Of a stretch of DNA of 64,000 bases, positions 37,151 to 46,254 are shown piece by piece (positions within the stretch are counted from its first letter, which is position 1; every line of letters starts with the position of its first letter). This DNA comes from CBDBBY01 sp965203215. Lineage in GTDB: Bacteria; Pseudomonadota; Alphaproteobacteria; Rhodobacterales; Rhodobacteraceae. The notes under the pieces were generated by a model. That model was not told the DNA's origin. It ran no database searches and saw only the letters and a list, made by a program, of their open reading frames with translations. The stretch covers positions 3,224,001 through 3,288,000 of the forward strand of contig CBDBBY010000001.1 in assembly GCA_965203215.1 (NCBI GenBank), in the 5' to 3' direction. The position numbers and the translations under genes are program-made.

Positions 37151-37594
37151 ATTTGGACGGGTTGCGAAGGACCCTCTGTACGCGTTCAGGGTACGTCGCG
37201 ACAAACCCTCCGTTTGAAGACGTCCGGCCAACATATGTTTCGAGGCAACATCCGTCGCCGAGCAGAGCGTTGGTGCCCGCCGTTTGCGGCTCCTCGGCAG
37301 CCGCCCCGAGACCAATCCAGACTGAACCGTGCAGGCCGCGACCGCAACCCTCGGAACGCCGAAATCGGACACCGCGCCAAAGCGCAAAACAGACTTCATC
37401 AAAAAACGTGAGATGCAGCCCAGAATTTTGTCTGAGTTGACAGATCGTAAAAATTTTCATATATGCATAGTGAGTTCGTTGTCCAACGGTAACGAATCTA
37501 TCGAGGTTTCGGTCGCTGAACCCGCGTGGCAAATCAGCGGTCATTTTCGATTCCCAGCCCGTCACAGCCGGCCCAGCCGTCGGCCGCGATCCAC
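37151..37594. other. Intergenic region
   Basis: These 444 bases lie between the secreted-protein gene and the IS1595 remnant. No frame shows a recognisable motif or a ribosome-binding site. Probably decayed sequence adjoining the insertion. Confidence 0.3.
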
Positions 37595-38089
37595 GTTCCC
37601 GGATCGGTGGCGTCTTCGAGGAACGCCTTCAGCGTCGGGCCGGACTGGTCTGCGATCCTGCGGAGCTCGGCGCACCCGGGACTGTTCTCCCCGAACACCT
37701 CGACCGCCCCGGCGATCAGCGGCGTCCATCGCCCGGCGGATCTTCTGCGCCAGCGTCCAGGCCGACTTTCAGCTCCCCAGGCCCGGACGGCGCTGGAGCT
37801 GCAAGGCCGACATCCCGTTCGAATGCGAAGTCATGATGTGGAGAGCCCGATGCCAGCTCCTCAGCGGCCCGCGCGAGCGGTGCATGAACGTCCCGGCCGC
37901 CGCCGAGGTCTGCTTCCTGCAGTCGCGGCACTGGTGGACGCGGCGCGTCCGCTTGAGCCGGACCGCGTTCCCGCTCCCGCAGTCCGGGCAAACGAAGCCG
38001 TCCGGCCAGCGGCGGCGGAACAGATCCTCCGCACACGCCTCGCCGCCCGGGAACACCTGCTCGAACTGGTCGGCGGACATCGCATTCGG
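37595..38089 (-). mobile_element. IS1595-family (ISXO2-like) transposase remnant, copy 1
   Basis: This is a 495-bp segment nearly identical to copy 2 at 40566-41060 but in opposite orientation. It encodes the N-terminal part of an IS1595 transposase: QFEQVFPGGEACAEDLFRRR, a zinc ribbon CPDCGSGN..QCRDCRKQTS, then the region LQRRPGLGSCKSAWTLAQKI. After RRAMDAAD the frame shifts and the DDE catalytic residues cannot be assembled. A TIR is not evident. The similarity to copy 2 stops abruptly at 37595, although a few transposase-like codons (WIAADGWAG) follow, so copy 1 carries a different, short 3' end. Confidence 0.82.
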
Positions 38090-38384
38090 TTTTCTTGACA
38101 TCAATCTGGCGCAAATGTTCCCAGCAGCTGGTAGGTGTGATTCAACAGATCGCGTTGCAGATAATAAAAATTGCTTTTTGGTACAGTAACGTTAAGTTTA
38201 ATTTAACAACCAAGTGTCGATAACCATCCGAAATCACCCCTACCCCAAGCGAGAAGTGGTTTTCCAAGATAGGCAGAAGCCGGTGAGGTTTTTAGAAGTT
38301 GGGAAAGACCCAAAGTCGTATTTGCAGGATCGCGACACACCTTCCGCGGGGCAACCGGATTTTCGTTATGCAGCACCTATAAAC

Positions 38385-40202
38385 TCAATCAGCGTCGCAG
38401 TTTGTGGTTTCATCAAATTCCTTAAAACTCCAGCAAAACTCGAAAAAGAACTCAAGTTGTGCACTCGCAAGCCTTGAGTGCTCAGCTGCACGGTTCTTCA
38501 GTTCCTGCTGTAACGATTTAAACCACCTCAGCTCTTCCGACCAATCTCCTTCGGTCTTATGGCGATCAGCGATTCTTTCAAATAATTGCTTTAGTAATAG
38601 CCATTTTCCGTCTTTCAATAACTCGATGGACGCTTCAGAGAATTGTTGAATGCTCATCTTATGAAAGATCGGTACACGATAATAAGTTGTTTTGCCCTGC
38701 ACATTGCCAATCATACCAAGAAACTGAACTTGGTTGGTTTTAAAATATTCCAAAAGTTTTTGCGCGTCGTCGTCGCTACCGCGCTCGTAGACTCTCAGCT
38801 GGGCAGCATGCATGGCATTTATGATTTCAAGAAAATCATCATCCGCCTCAAAAACGTAACCACCGAAGTAAAATTGCTGATTCTGTTTTTCCCAACCGAA
38901 TCGCTGTCCTAAACCCGCAGCTGGAATTCTGCCTTTTCTCTCAAGATATTCAATCCGCCTTAAAATCTTATCCTTAAAATCCTGCCGTGGCATCTCGAGG
39001 CCCCCATACCTCTCTATAAGAAGTGTTCTATTTGCAATAAGAAGATATGATCCTGCATTAATTGAATTGGCGTCAAAAAGATATTCCTTGCCTTCTGACA
39101 CCAGATCCGGAAGTTCATCCCAACCAGAATCACACCATTTAACAATCCGCTTCCAAAGTGGATTTTCCTCTTTAATCTCAAACTGACCACTTATTTTAAG
39201 CTGCGCGTTGAGTATATCAGCCCCGGCATAACCATCGACAAAAAGAAGTTTGCAAAGTACCTTAGATATCACTGCGCCGTCATAAGCGATAATGTCCGCC
39301 TCCTTATGCCGTCTGAAAAGCATTTTTAACCCCTTTAGGTTGTCTTCAACATCATCCCACTCTTCAACTTCCGGATTATCCCTCTGATCCAAATCTTCCA
39401 AAGAAATTTCGCCCTTCGCTAAAGCCATCGCTAACGCAATATACGTCTTTACGAACCGAGCCATCGGTTCTTTTGCGGCAAAAAACTGTTTCTCAATTTG
39501 TTCGAGAACAAAGGCACATTCGCGTAGCGCATGGTGCAATAATCGGAGATTTTGGTGTCCTGCTTGTTCAAATACCGATTTGATAATTTCTTCGTGACTT
39601 TTAAGGTGCAATTTTCCGTTTTCCTTGTCCAAATCATTGATAAATTTTGGAAAAGCGGCATCGAAATCAGCTTTAATTTTAAGTGTTCGACCGATAAGCT
39701 TTTCTTTTCGATTCAAAAATTCCCTTTTTTGGCCGTACTCATCCGAGTTGACGAGTAAAATAACACGTTTTCCTTTGTACTCAACAAAGTCGTTTATCAA
39801 ACCAAGGAGTATCTTGGGTTTAATGTGAGATCTCTCAATGTCGTCGAAAATTAATGTTTCTGGCAGTTTTGAAATAAGAAATTCTTCCAACACATCTCGG
39901 GCGAAACTACCGAGATCGCCAACTTTTATTTTTTTGGAAAGCATATTTACAAATACTTCGATCTTTCCCGCACTATACGCTTCAAAACTATCTTTGAGAA
40001 GCGTTCGGCGATATTCTGCCTCGTTAGACACACCGTTCAGTGAAACGTAACGAATATTTTTAAATTCAATGTCACTCGAAAAAACTGTCTTTACGAAGTG
40101 GGTTTTTCCAGCACCCCAAGGTGAATCAATTAAGATTGCGTATCTAGGGTTTGTTATCTTAAGGTACGTTGTGATCACTTTCTTTGCCGCCATATTTAGC
40201 AT
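38385..40202 (-). CDS. KAP-type P-loop NTPase
   Basis: The protein has 605 residues. Walker A is DSPWGAGKTHFV (26-37) and Walker B LIFDDIERS (117-125), followed by ILLVNSDEY, a pattern of KAP-type and STAND-like P-loop NTPases. The rest is helical, with no transmembrane segment that I can see and no recognisable effector domain. The gene is clearly AT-rich, unlike its neighbours, and is bracketed by two inverted IS1595 remnants, so it was probably acquired horizontally. KAP NTPases occur in several bacterial immune loci, but on its own the role here is a guess. Start ATG 40202; ATG 40193 is an alternative. Confidence 0.72.
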   Translation of the reverse strand: MLNMAAKKVITTYLKITNPRYAILIDSPWGAGKTHFVKTVFSSDIEFKNIRYVSLNGVSNEAEYRRTLLKDSFEAYSAGKIEVFVNMLSKKIKVGDLGSFARDVLEEFLISKLPETLIFDDIERSHIKPKILLGLINDFVEYKGKRVILLVNSDEYGQKREFLNRKEKLIGRTLKIKADFDAAFPKFINDLDKENGKLHLKSHEEIIKSVFEQAGHQNLRLLHHALRECAFVLEQIEKQFFAAKEPMARFVKTYIALAMALAKGEISLEDLDQRDNPEVEEWDDVEDNLKGLKMLFRRHKEADIIAYDGAVISKVLCKLLFVDGYAGADILNAQLKISGQFEIKEENPLWKRIVKWCDSGWDELPDLVSEGKEYLFDANSINAGSYLLIANRTLLIERYGGLEMPRQDFKDKILRRIEYLERKGRIPAAGLGQRFGWEKQNQQFYFGGYVFEADDDFLEIINAMHAAQLRVYERGSDDDAQKLLEYFKTNQVQFLGMIGNVQGKTTYYRVPIFHKMSIQQFSEASIELLKDGKWLLLKQLFERIADRHKTEGDWSEELRWFKSLQQELKNRAAEHSRLASAQLEFFFEFCWSFKEFDETTNCDAD

Positions 40203-40565
40203 TTTACACTTGTTCCTTCAGTTTTTTCTTCTCCAAACGCATCATGCGGTGCTTGCCTTAATGAATCTTCTCCGGTTGACGCAAGAACCTCGGGTACTGA
40301 CGTCTAGGATTATACGACCTTACCAAATAGAACGGAATTGTAAATTATGGTGATTTCTCGCTAGGTAACCGGGCCAGAGGTACTTGTTCTTTCACAACAA
40401 GTCTGCGTATACAAGTGCCAGTACCCATTCGCGCTGCCATCGATAAAAATTGTATCTATGGCTTGTTTACTTGAATCCGCAGCGTCTACCTATTGTGCGT
40501 TTGGGCGCTTGCCGTTTCCTGCACGTTCATGCCGTAAGCGGCGCGTGACGAATCAATCCGGATTT
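40203..40565. other. Intergenic region upstream of the NTPase gene
   Basis: These 363 bases lie between the divergent NTPase gene and IS1595 copy 2. They are AT-rich near the NTPase start, where its promoter should be. No gene is recognisable. Confidence 0.3.
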
Positions 40566-41316
40566 CCGAATGCGATGTCCGCCGACCAGTTCGAGCAGGT
40601 GTTCCCGGGCGACGAGGCGTGCGCGGAGGATCTGTTCCGCCGCCGCTGGCCGGACGGCTTCGTTTGCCCGGACTGCGGGAGCGGGAACGCGGTCCGGCTC
40701 AAGCGGACGCGCCGCGTCCGCCAGTGCCGCGACTGCAGGAAGCAGACCTCGGCGGCGGCCGGGACGTTCATGCACCGATCGCGCGGGCCGCTGAGGAGCT
40801 GGCATCGGGCTCTCCACATCATGACTTCGCATTCGAACGGGATGTCGGCCTTGCAGCTCCAGCGCCGTCCGGGCCTGGGGAGCTGCAAGTCGGCCTGGAC
40901 GCTGGCGCAGAAGATCCGCCGGGCGATGGACGCCGCTGATCGCCGGGGCAGTCGAGGTGTTCGGGGAGAACAGTCCCGGGTGCGCCGAGCTCCGCAGGAT
41001 CATGGACCAGTCCGGCCCGACGCTGAAGGCGTTCCTCGAAGACGCCACCGATCCGGGAACCTAGGCGGTGGCGGTCGGAGACAGGCCGGCGCATGAAGTC
41101 CTCGAGTGGATCCACCGCGTGTTCTCGAACCTCAAGCGCCGGGGCCTCGGCGTCCTGCACGGATTCCGATGCAAGCACCTGGACTGGCAGCTCGTCGAAT
41201 GGTCGTTCCGATGGAACTGGCGGCGGCAGCGCGGCGAAAGCTTGTTCGCGCTGCTCGACGCGGGCCTCGCATCGGGACCGGCGACCTGGAAGGACACCGC
41301 CGCCGCCGAAGCCTGA
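40566..41316 (+). mobile_element. IS1595-family (ISXO2-like) transposase remnant, copy 2
   Basis: The first 495 bp match copy 1 at 37595-38089. They encode the zinc-ribbon N-terminus (CPDCGSGN..QCRDCRKQTS), then a shift after RRAMDAAD. A separate frame (41068-41316) gives the C-terminus: HEVLEWIHRVFSNLKRRG, then LHGFRCKHLDWQLVEWSFRW, the end of an ISXO2-type transposase. The catalytic middle is shortened and out of frame, and a TAG at 41061-41063 adds a stop. The element is therefore inactive, and it has a longer 3' part than copy 1. Confidence 0.82.
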
Positions 41317-41583
41317 CCGGACGCCGCTTCCCGTCGCGCGGCCCGGACCCGGGGCGAACCCGCCCCGGACGGCGGCTTTGTACTTCAATTCGCATTTCGC
41401 CGCCGGAGTGCCGCCGAATCCTTCGAAATCGCGCCGGAAGCCGCGCGAAACGGCCGGACTCCGATCATTCAGATCGAATTTTCGAGCCCGAAAGCCCGCT
41501 TTCGACGGGAATCAACATGCTGTGGCTGCGGATTCAAAGCAATAAACCATCGAGGCAGTATGGGATTGAATAGGAGCAGCTCG

Positions 41584-41808
41584 ATGAATATGCTCAGGCG
41601 TTTGATGGCAAACAATAATGTTAAACGCTTGAAGGCACAAGTTAGAAATGATGTCGACGGTAGCCTCGAAATTTTGGACCTATTTGAACAACGCGAGACG
41701 AGAGAACTTCCAAACAAAAGTCTTGAAAAGACACCAAGCTTGAGATATACAAGGAGTAGCCGGATCAACGCAATCCGAACCGTGTTTGACCAGAGGTTAG
41801 ACCCATGA
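41584..41808 (+). CDS. Small hypothetical protein
   Basis: About 74 residues from ATG 41584, preceded by AGGAG (41572-41576) at good spacing. The product is charged and helical (RRLMANNNVKRLKAQVRND, DVDGSLEILDLFEQRETREL), soluble, and of no recognisable family. Its stop overlaps the start of the membrane protein gene as ATGA, so the two are translated together. Confidence 0.6.
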   Translation: MNMLRRLMANNNVKRLKAQVRNDVDGSLEILDLFEQRETRELPNKSLEKTPSLRYTRSSRINAIRTVFDQRLDP

Positions 41809-42275
41809 TAGCTCGAGCCTTTTTAAATATGTACCGACACTCGTGGTTTGAACGTCTTTACCCCGCGGGGTGTTCAGTGGTCGCGGCCGCCGCGTGCTGG
41901 GTATTTAAATTGGAGCCGCCGAAGGAGCCTTCGTCGGTCTTCATTTTTCTCTTTGCTAGTTCAGTAACCTTTGGTGCAATTGTATCTGGATTCGTTGGAA
42001 CATCGCTTTCAATTTTGACGGCACTGGTAACTCCGTTGATGAAGGAAATTCGTCGTACAAGTTATCTCAATAAGCTAGGTTCATATCTTGGCTTTGCACT
42101 CGCTTCCGGCATTATATTATCGTGCACAAGCATTGTTGGAATGTGGCTAATTTACTATGATTGGTTTTTTGGTATTTGGTGCGGCGTGTTTGTTTTTTGT
42201 GTCGCATGCCTGTATAGATTGGCAACAATAATGCTCTTAATTTTTCGGGATCACGATATGTATGTATCGAGTTGA
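41805..42275 (+). CDS. Small membrane protein, four predicted TM segments
   Basis: The protein has 156 residues. Hydrophobic segments sit at about 23-35 (VVAAAACWVF), 44-75 (IFLFASSVTFGAIVSGFVG and onward), 95-117 (YLGFALASGIILSCTSIVGM) and 120-146 (FFGIWCGVFVFCVACLYRL), giving roughly four membrane passes. It overlaps the upstream small gene by 4 nt (ATGA). A two-gene unit of a small soluble protein and a membrane protein inside a defence island could be a toxin/antitoxin-like or abortive-infection module, but I recognise neither. Confidence 0.6.
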   Translation: MIARAFLNMYRHSWFERLYPAGCSVVAAAACWVFKLEPPKEPSSVFIFLFASSVTFGAIVSGFVGTSLSILTALVTPLMKEIRRTSYLNKLGSYLGFALASGIILSCTSIVGMWLIYYDWFFGIWCGVFVFCVACLYRLATIMLLIFRDHDMYVSS

Positions 42276-42829
42276 GTATATTGCCTTAATCAAGCAAAAA
42301 AGGATTCTAATGAATGTTCTGAGACATTCGAGAAAGTTGGGTCGGTGCGGTGTTTTATTCCTCGTAGGAATCGCTTTAACTGAATATACTTTTTTGAAAG
42401 CGCTTGCCGCTGAAAAAATGCGATAGCGCGTTGGAGGTTTACTTTCGCTCAATTTATTTCATCTAGGCAAAATATGTAAATAGAGATTATTTAAAGAGCC
42501 AGACAAACTCAATATTATCAGGGCGTTATCTGGGTCCGTCACTAACGATGGGGCCGTTGTCGCAAAAATACCTTTCCGGCCTACTGGGCCTTCCACATTG
42601 CGGGGAACAGGTGGCGGAAGCGGGCAGTCACGCCGGGACCTATCCGGTAGTAGGAGGTGAAGTGAAGCGGCGTACGACTATCCGTATCGCGAACTCCGCC
42701 ATAATCGTGGCGGTGTTGGTTTCGAGAGGTTTCGATTGCTCGTTCATTTTAACAGATCAGTGTTTTTGTTGTTGGTTTTAGCAACAGCTGTCCGCAACGC
42801 AGCGATTTTCGCTTGCTCACGCCATATAT
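42276..42829. other. Intergenic region
   Basis: These 554 bases start with AT-rich sequence downstream of the membrane protein gene and become IS-like to the right. No intact gene is seen. The right part leads into the IS3-like remnant and may contain more of the same decayed element. Confidence 0.3.
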
Positions 42830-43085
42830 TGTCGACGGAGGCGTGTTGACGCAAAAAGTGGGCTGGCGGCATGAAGCATGTCTTCGCGTTCGAGTTTTTC
42901 CGAAATTGATGCGTAGGTCGCGCTGTCGCTGGATATCGCATTGCCGAGTTGTTCCTTGAATAGCCTAACCGCGCACGGAGTCCTGCTGGATGCATCTGCG
43001 TATGATGTCTCTCTGACATAGATTCCTTCATTTGAGTTTCCGGCTCGCTTGCTTAGCCCTTTGCTCTCCGGAAAGCTTGGGGCAA
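42830..43085 (-). pseudogene. Degraded IS3-family OrfA remnant, left copy
   Basis: This stretch shares diverged but clear similarity over about 330 bp with 44410-44745, for example both have GCAACAGCTGTCCGC, TCTTCGCGTTC and CCGGAAAGC in the same order and orientation. On the minus strand the conserved words (CAVRLFKEQ..SSDSATYASISEKL) recall the OrfA N-terminus of IS3-group elements (RAVRLVFE..YPSxWAAIxSIAEKLG). The frame is interrupted. Together with its partner it flanks the DNA methyltransferase gene. Confidence 0.5.
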
Positions 43086-43099
43086 TTCATGTCGGCATT

Positions 43100-44398
43100 T
43101 TACGCCCTTCCAAACAAATAATACTCACCAAGACCCTTTTTTGAGCCCTCGCGCTTTTCAAGAACCCATCTGTGACCGCGCGGTCGAACCATTTCGCAAC
43201 TCACGCTGTTGAATCCTATCTCCTCCATCATCACACGAAGCCACTGCGGGGATGGAACGTGAACGCCATAGAGCGCCGCATCGGAAACCATCATGTGCAT
43301 GGGAGCGCCTGGACGCAGGCACCTGCGCATCTCAGAAAGAACTGACTGCATCTGTTTCAGATACGGATAGACAAGAAAATCATACTCTTTCTTCCCAGCC
43401 TTCCGAGTTCTCATATCTGATAGTCGTTGCACAACTTCATCGGCCTCTCGCAAAACGCAGTCTGACAGAGATCCACGATACTGATCTTGCTTATCCTTGT
43501 GACCCTTCAGCGCCGTGGTTGTATTGACGACCAAGCGGCTTCTAATTTTTTCAGTTATCTCTTCCCAGCAATCCGCCATGCGCCAAAAGTAGAGATACAT
43601 CCGCGTCATCTCCGCGAAATCGAAGTTGTTCAAATAAGGAGGCGAAGTGACGACCAAATCGACGGCGTTGTCCTCTATGTCGCTCATGTCTTCCGCCGAC
43701 TTCTCAAGGACCAAAGAGGAGCCTTCCGACTTTGAGGCATGCTCGTGATCTTCCCTCACCAAGGCGCAAACCTTTTCGAATGCGGAAAGCGGCGAGATGG
43801 AACTCTTCTTCGATGCGGGGGCTTTGTAGATCCCATCAGTTGCCGCGAAACATGAGTGGTCAAGAATTCGCGACAGCATCACGAATGCCAAGGGATGACG
43901 TTCAAGTCCTTCCGTTTCAAGCTCCCGTCTCGCAGCGCACAACGATGCAAGATCGCCGGCGTCGAACATCTTCAACAGAAAGGTCGATGCAGAATGCGAA
44001 AGCGCGTCTTCAACATTCGCTCGTTTGCGGAGCCCTCGCTCAATGGTTTGCGCTGCCTTCAGGAAGTCATCCCGATACAAATGGCTGTTGGACTTCGCCT
44101 CGCTGATCAGCGCGAAGAATGGATGCGGTTCATATCCGATCGAATGGCCGCCCTCGATGCGGGCTTGAAGAGGCGCCGTGCCGCAACCTGAAAATGGGTC
44201 GAGAAGAGTTGGCTTGGAGGAGTTGGAGGTCTCGAGTTCGATGCAAGCGGAAACAAGCTCAGGAGAGAATCCCGCGATGAAATTGAACCACCTGTGGACT
44301 GGGTGATTTCGCGTCGTCGTGTTGGTAGGCAGCTGCGCAAGGCGGATGGCTGGGCCAACGTGCCGGTCAATTTCGAAAAGCTTGGACTGCTCGTTCAT
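43100..44398 (-). CDS. Site-specific DNA methyltransferase (TSPPY type)
   Basis: The protein has 432 residues. Motif I LLDPFSGCGTAPLQA (65-79) binds SAM; motif IV VTSPPYLNNFD (250-260) is the catalytic TSPPY that usually indicates N4-cytosine, sometimes N6-adenine, methylation. The roughly 175 residues between them probably hold the target-recognition region. No restriction endonuclease gene is adjacent, so this looks like a solitary methylase or the survivor of a restriction-modification system. Degraded IS3-like remnants in direct orientation flank it on both sides. It may protect DNA from an incoming endonuclease or regulate gene expression. Confidence 0.82.
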   Translation of the reverse strand: MNEQSKLFEIDRHVGPAIRLAQLPTNTTTRNHPVHRWFNFIAGFSPELVSACIELETSNSSKPTLLDPFSGCGTAPLQARIEGGHSIGYEPHPFFALISEAKSNSHLYRDDFLKAAQTIERGLRKRANVEDALSHSASTFLLKMFDAGDLASLCAARRELETEGLERHPLAFVMLSRILDHSCFAATDGIYKAPASKKSSISPLSAFEKVCALVREDHEHASKSEGSSLVLEKSAEDMSDIEDNAVDLVVTSPPYLNNFDFAEMTRMYLYFWRMADCWEEITEKIRSRLVVNTTTALKGHKDKQDQYRGSLSDCVLREADEVVQRLSDMRTRKAGKKEYDFLVYPYLKQMQSVLSEMRRCLRPGAPMHMMVSDAALYGVHVPSPQWLRVMMEEIGFNSVSCEMVRPRGHRWVLEKREGSKKGLGEYYLFGRA

Positions 44399-44479
44399 CT
44401 CATCAGCTCAGCGTTCTTGTTGTGGGTTCCGGCAACAGCTGTCCGCGGCGCCGTGGTTCCCACTTGCTCACACTCTATA

Positions 44480-44745
44480 TTGTCACCGCAGGCGGATCGA
44501 CCGCTGCAAGTGGACTGACAGCATGGAACATATCTTCGCGTTCAAATTTTCCGCGATCAAGGCATAGGCCACACTGTCGCTGGGCCAATCGGCGCGATTT
44601 TCGTTGAACAGCCAAACTCTGTGCGGGTACCTCGGATGGATACCTCCGGGAGCCTTCACTCTGGCATGGATTCCCTTCTTCAAGTTTCCGACTCGTTTGT
44701 TAAATCTTTTGCTTTTCCGGAAAGCCTGGGCAATTCAATTATATT
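44480..44745 (-). pseudogene. Degraded IS3-family OrfA remnant, right copy
   Basis: A minus-strand frame reads PGGIHPRYPHRVWLFNENRA, then DWPSDSVAYALIAENLN, which aligns with the IS3-group OrfA N-terminal pattern (RYP..V...FENR..YPSxWAA..SIAEKL). It ends early and lacks the helix-turn-helix continuation. It is the better preserved of the two related remnants flanking the methyltransferase gene. Confidence 0.55.
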
Positions 44746-45118
44746 GCGCCCGAGTAACAGACTTGAGCAATACAAGCCTCTATAAAATCCACTTGAGATG
44801 CCTGTTGTGCTGGGATCTGCCTCAAAACCATCCCAGTGAAGAAGGTTAGTCTGAGTTCGCATATGGTTAACCGATGCCTTGACCACAGATTTGCGATTTT
44901 CGTCTCATGCTTGAAAGCGGAAGACAACAGCGAAGATGTCGTTCACCGGCAGAAGGCGCCTGATCGGTCGCGCGCTGCGTGGTATGATGGCTTGATGCCG
45001 CCAATGGAATTCCGAAATCGCTACTACACTGGCAGGACACGCAAAAGAAGGATGGTTGTGACTTCAAAGGAATCCATTTAGTAAGCTTAAAAATTCAATG
45101 ATTTGGAGGCATTGGCAA
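44746..45118. other. Intergenic region
   Basis: These 373 bases lie upstream of the DUF429 gene. Short frames on both strands have no recognisable motif. A GGAGG ribosome-binding site sits at 45105-45109, 9 nt before the DUF429 start. Confidence 0.35.
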
Positions 45119-45940
45119 ATGACGAGGGAAGCTTTCATCGGATTCGATTCCGCTTGGGGAGACAAGAATCTAGGCAGTATTGCTTGGGCATCATTCTCCG
45201 ATCGGGGGTTGGAAAGATGCTGCCTTCCGAAGCTAGCGTCGTTTAATGAAGCGATCAGTGTTTGTAAAAAACTGCGAGCTTGTCATGATTTTCTGTTGAT
45301 CGGGATGGATCAACCAACAATTGTCGAGAACTATGAGGGAATGCGTCCTGTAGAGAAAGTCGTAGGTTCGTTGATCGGCAGACTTAAGGGCGGGGTCCAG
45401 CCCGCGAACCGCAAAAGAAAGGAGTTCGGGCCTAACGCGCCGTTTCGGCGGTTTCTCAATGAAATCGATGTCCTGCAAGATCCGATGGCCGCCCGAGTTT
45501 CGCAAGAAGGAGCGTACCTTGTCGAAGTTTATCCCGTACTTGCGTTGGCTGCATTGGAGCCTAAAATAATGGAACGCAAACAGGCGGCACGCTATAACCC
45601 AACAAAACCTAATTTTCGCGTAGATGATTGGAAGCTGGTTGCTAAAGCTGTCGCACGGCATACGGATCACTTTAATCTTCCAACATTATCAAAATGGGCG
45701 AAATTGGCGGCTGATACCAGGTGGCCCAGCAAAGGTGAACAAGACATGCTTGATGCAGCGATCTGCCTGATTGTTGCGTTGCAGTGGCGTCGAGCAGAGA
45801 GAGAAAGCGTCGCGATGATCGGCGATCTTGACAGTGGCTACATGATCACGCCTGTTTCAAAGAGCACCAAGGCGGTTCTGCAAAATTCCGCAAGAGATCG
45901 GGGTGTCAGTTATCGAGAAGCACCAAATGCTGACATGTGA
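45119..45940 (+). CDS. DUF429 family protein (predicted RNase H-like nuclease)
   Basis: The protein has about 273 residues from ATG 45119, which has a GGAGG site 9 nt upstream. The N-terminus FIGFDSAWGDKNLGSIAWA and the following IGMDQPTIVEN and RPVEKVVGSLIGRLKGGVQP, then EVYPVLALAAL and SKGEQDMLDAAICLIVA, match the DUF429 pattern. This is a predicted RNase H-like fold with conserved acidic residues. The family is uncharacterised biochemically and is common in accessory regions. It stands alone here, transcribed away from the methyltransferase. Confidence 0.78.
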   Translation: MTREAFIGFDSAWGDKNLGSIAWASFSDRGLERCCLPKLASFNEAISVCKKLRACHDFLLIGMDQPTIVENYEGMRPVEKVVGSLIGRLKGGVQPANRKRKEFGPNAPFRRFLNEIDVLQDPMAARVSQEGAYLVEVYPVLALAALEPKIMERKQAARYNPTKPNFRVDDWKLVAKAVARHTDHFNLPTLSKWAKLAADTRWPSKGEQDMLDAAICLIVALQWRRAERESVAMIGDLDSGYMITPVSKSTKAVLQNSARDRGVSYREAPNADM

Positions 45941-46170
45941 CAGAGGATTACACTGGGGGAGAATGGAAGCGCGATTTGCTTCGGGCATCCCCGGAACTGC
46001 GTAGCTGCAAGTCTCGTTGGATGGAACGTGTCTCTTAAGCGGGGCTGTTCCGCCCTCACTCCGCTTCGGACCAACTAACAGGATATTCCAACGCCCGCAG
46101 AGAAGTTCAGCATCCGACAATGAGGGCGCGGGCTGGCAGGCTTCCGATTGAACTGCTCAGCGGTCGCGAA

Positions 46171-46186
46171 CGTTTCATGTGAAACA
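46171..46186. promoter_or_regulatory. parS-like ParB-binding site
   Basis: The sequence CGTTTCATGTGAAACA contains the perfect 14-bp palindrome GTTTCATGTGAAAC. It differs from the widespread chromosomal parS consensus TGTTTCACGTGAAACA at two positions (first base C for T, eighth base T for C). Sites of this form are bound by ParB and loaded with SMC near replication origins. It lies between the DUF429 gene and the 3' end of secA, outside any gene. Single sites with mismatches can be fortuitous. Confidence 0.6.
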
Positions 46187-46254
46187 TTCACCCCGCGCCG
46201 TCACGGCCGCACGCTGCATTCAATGCTCGATGCCGAAGCGTCCGAACTCAGAGA

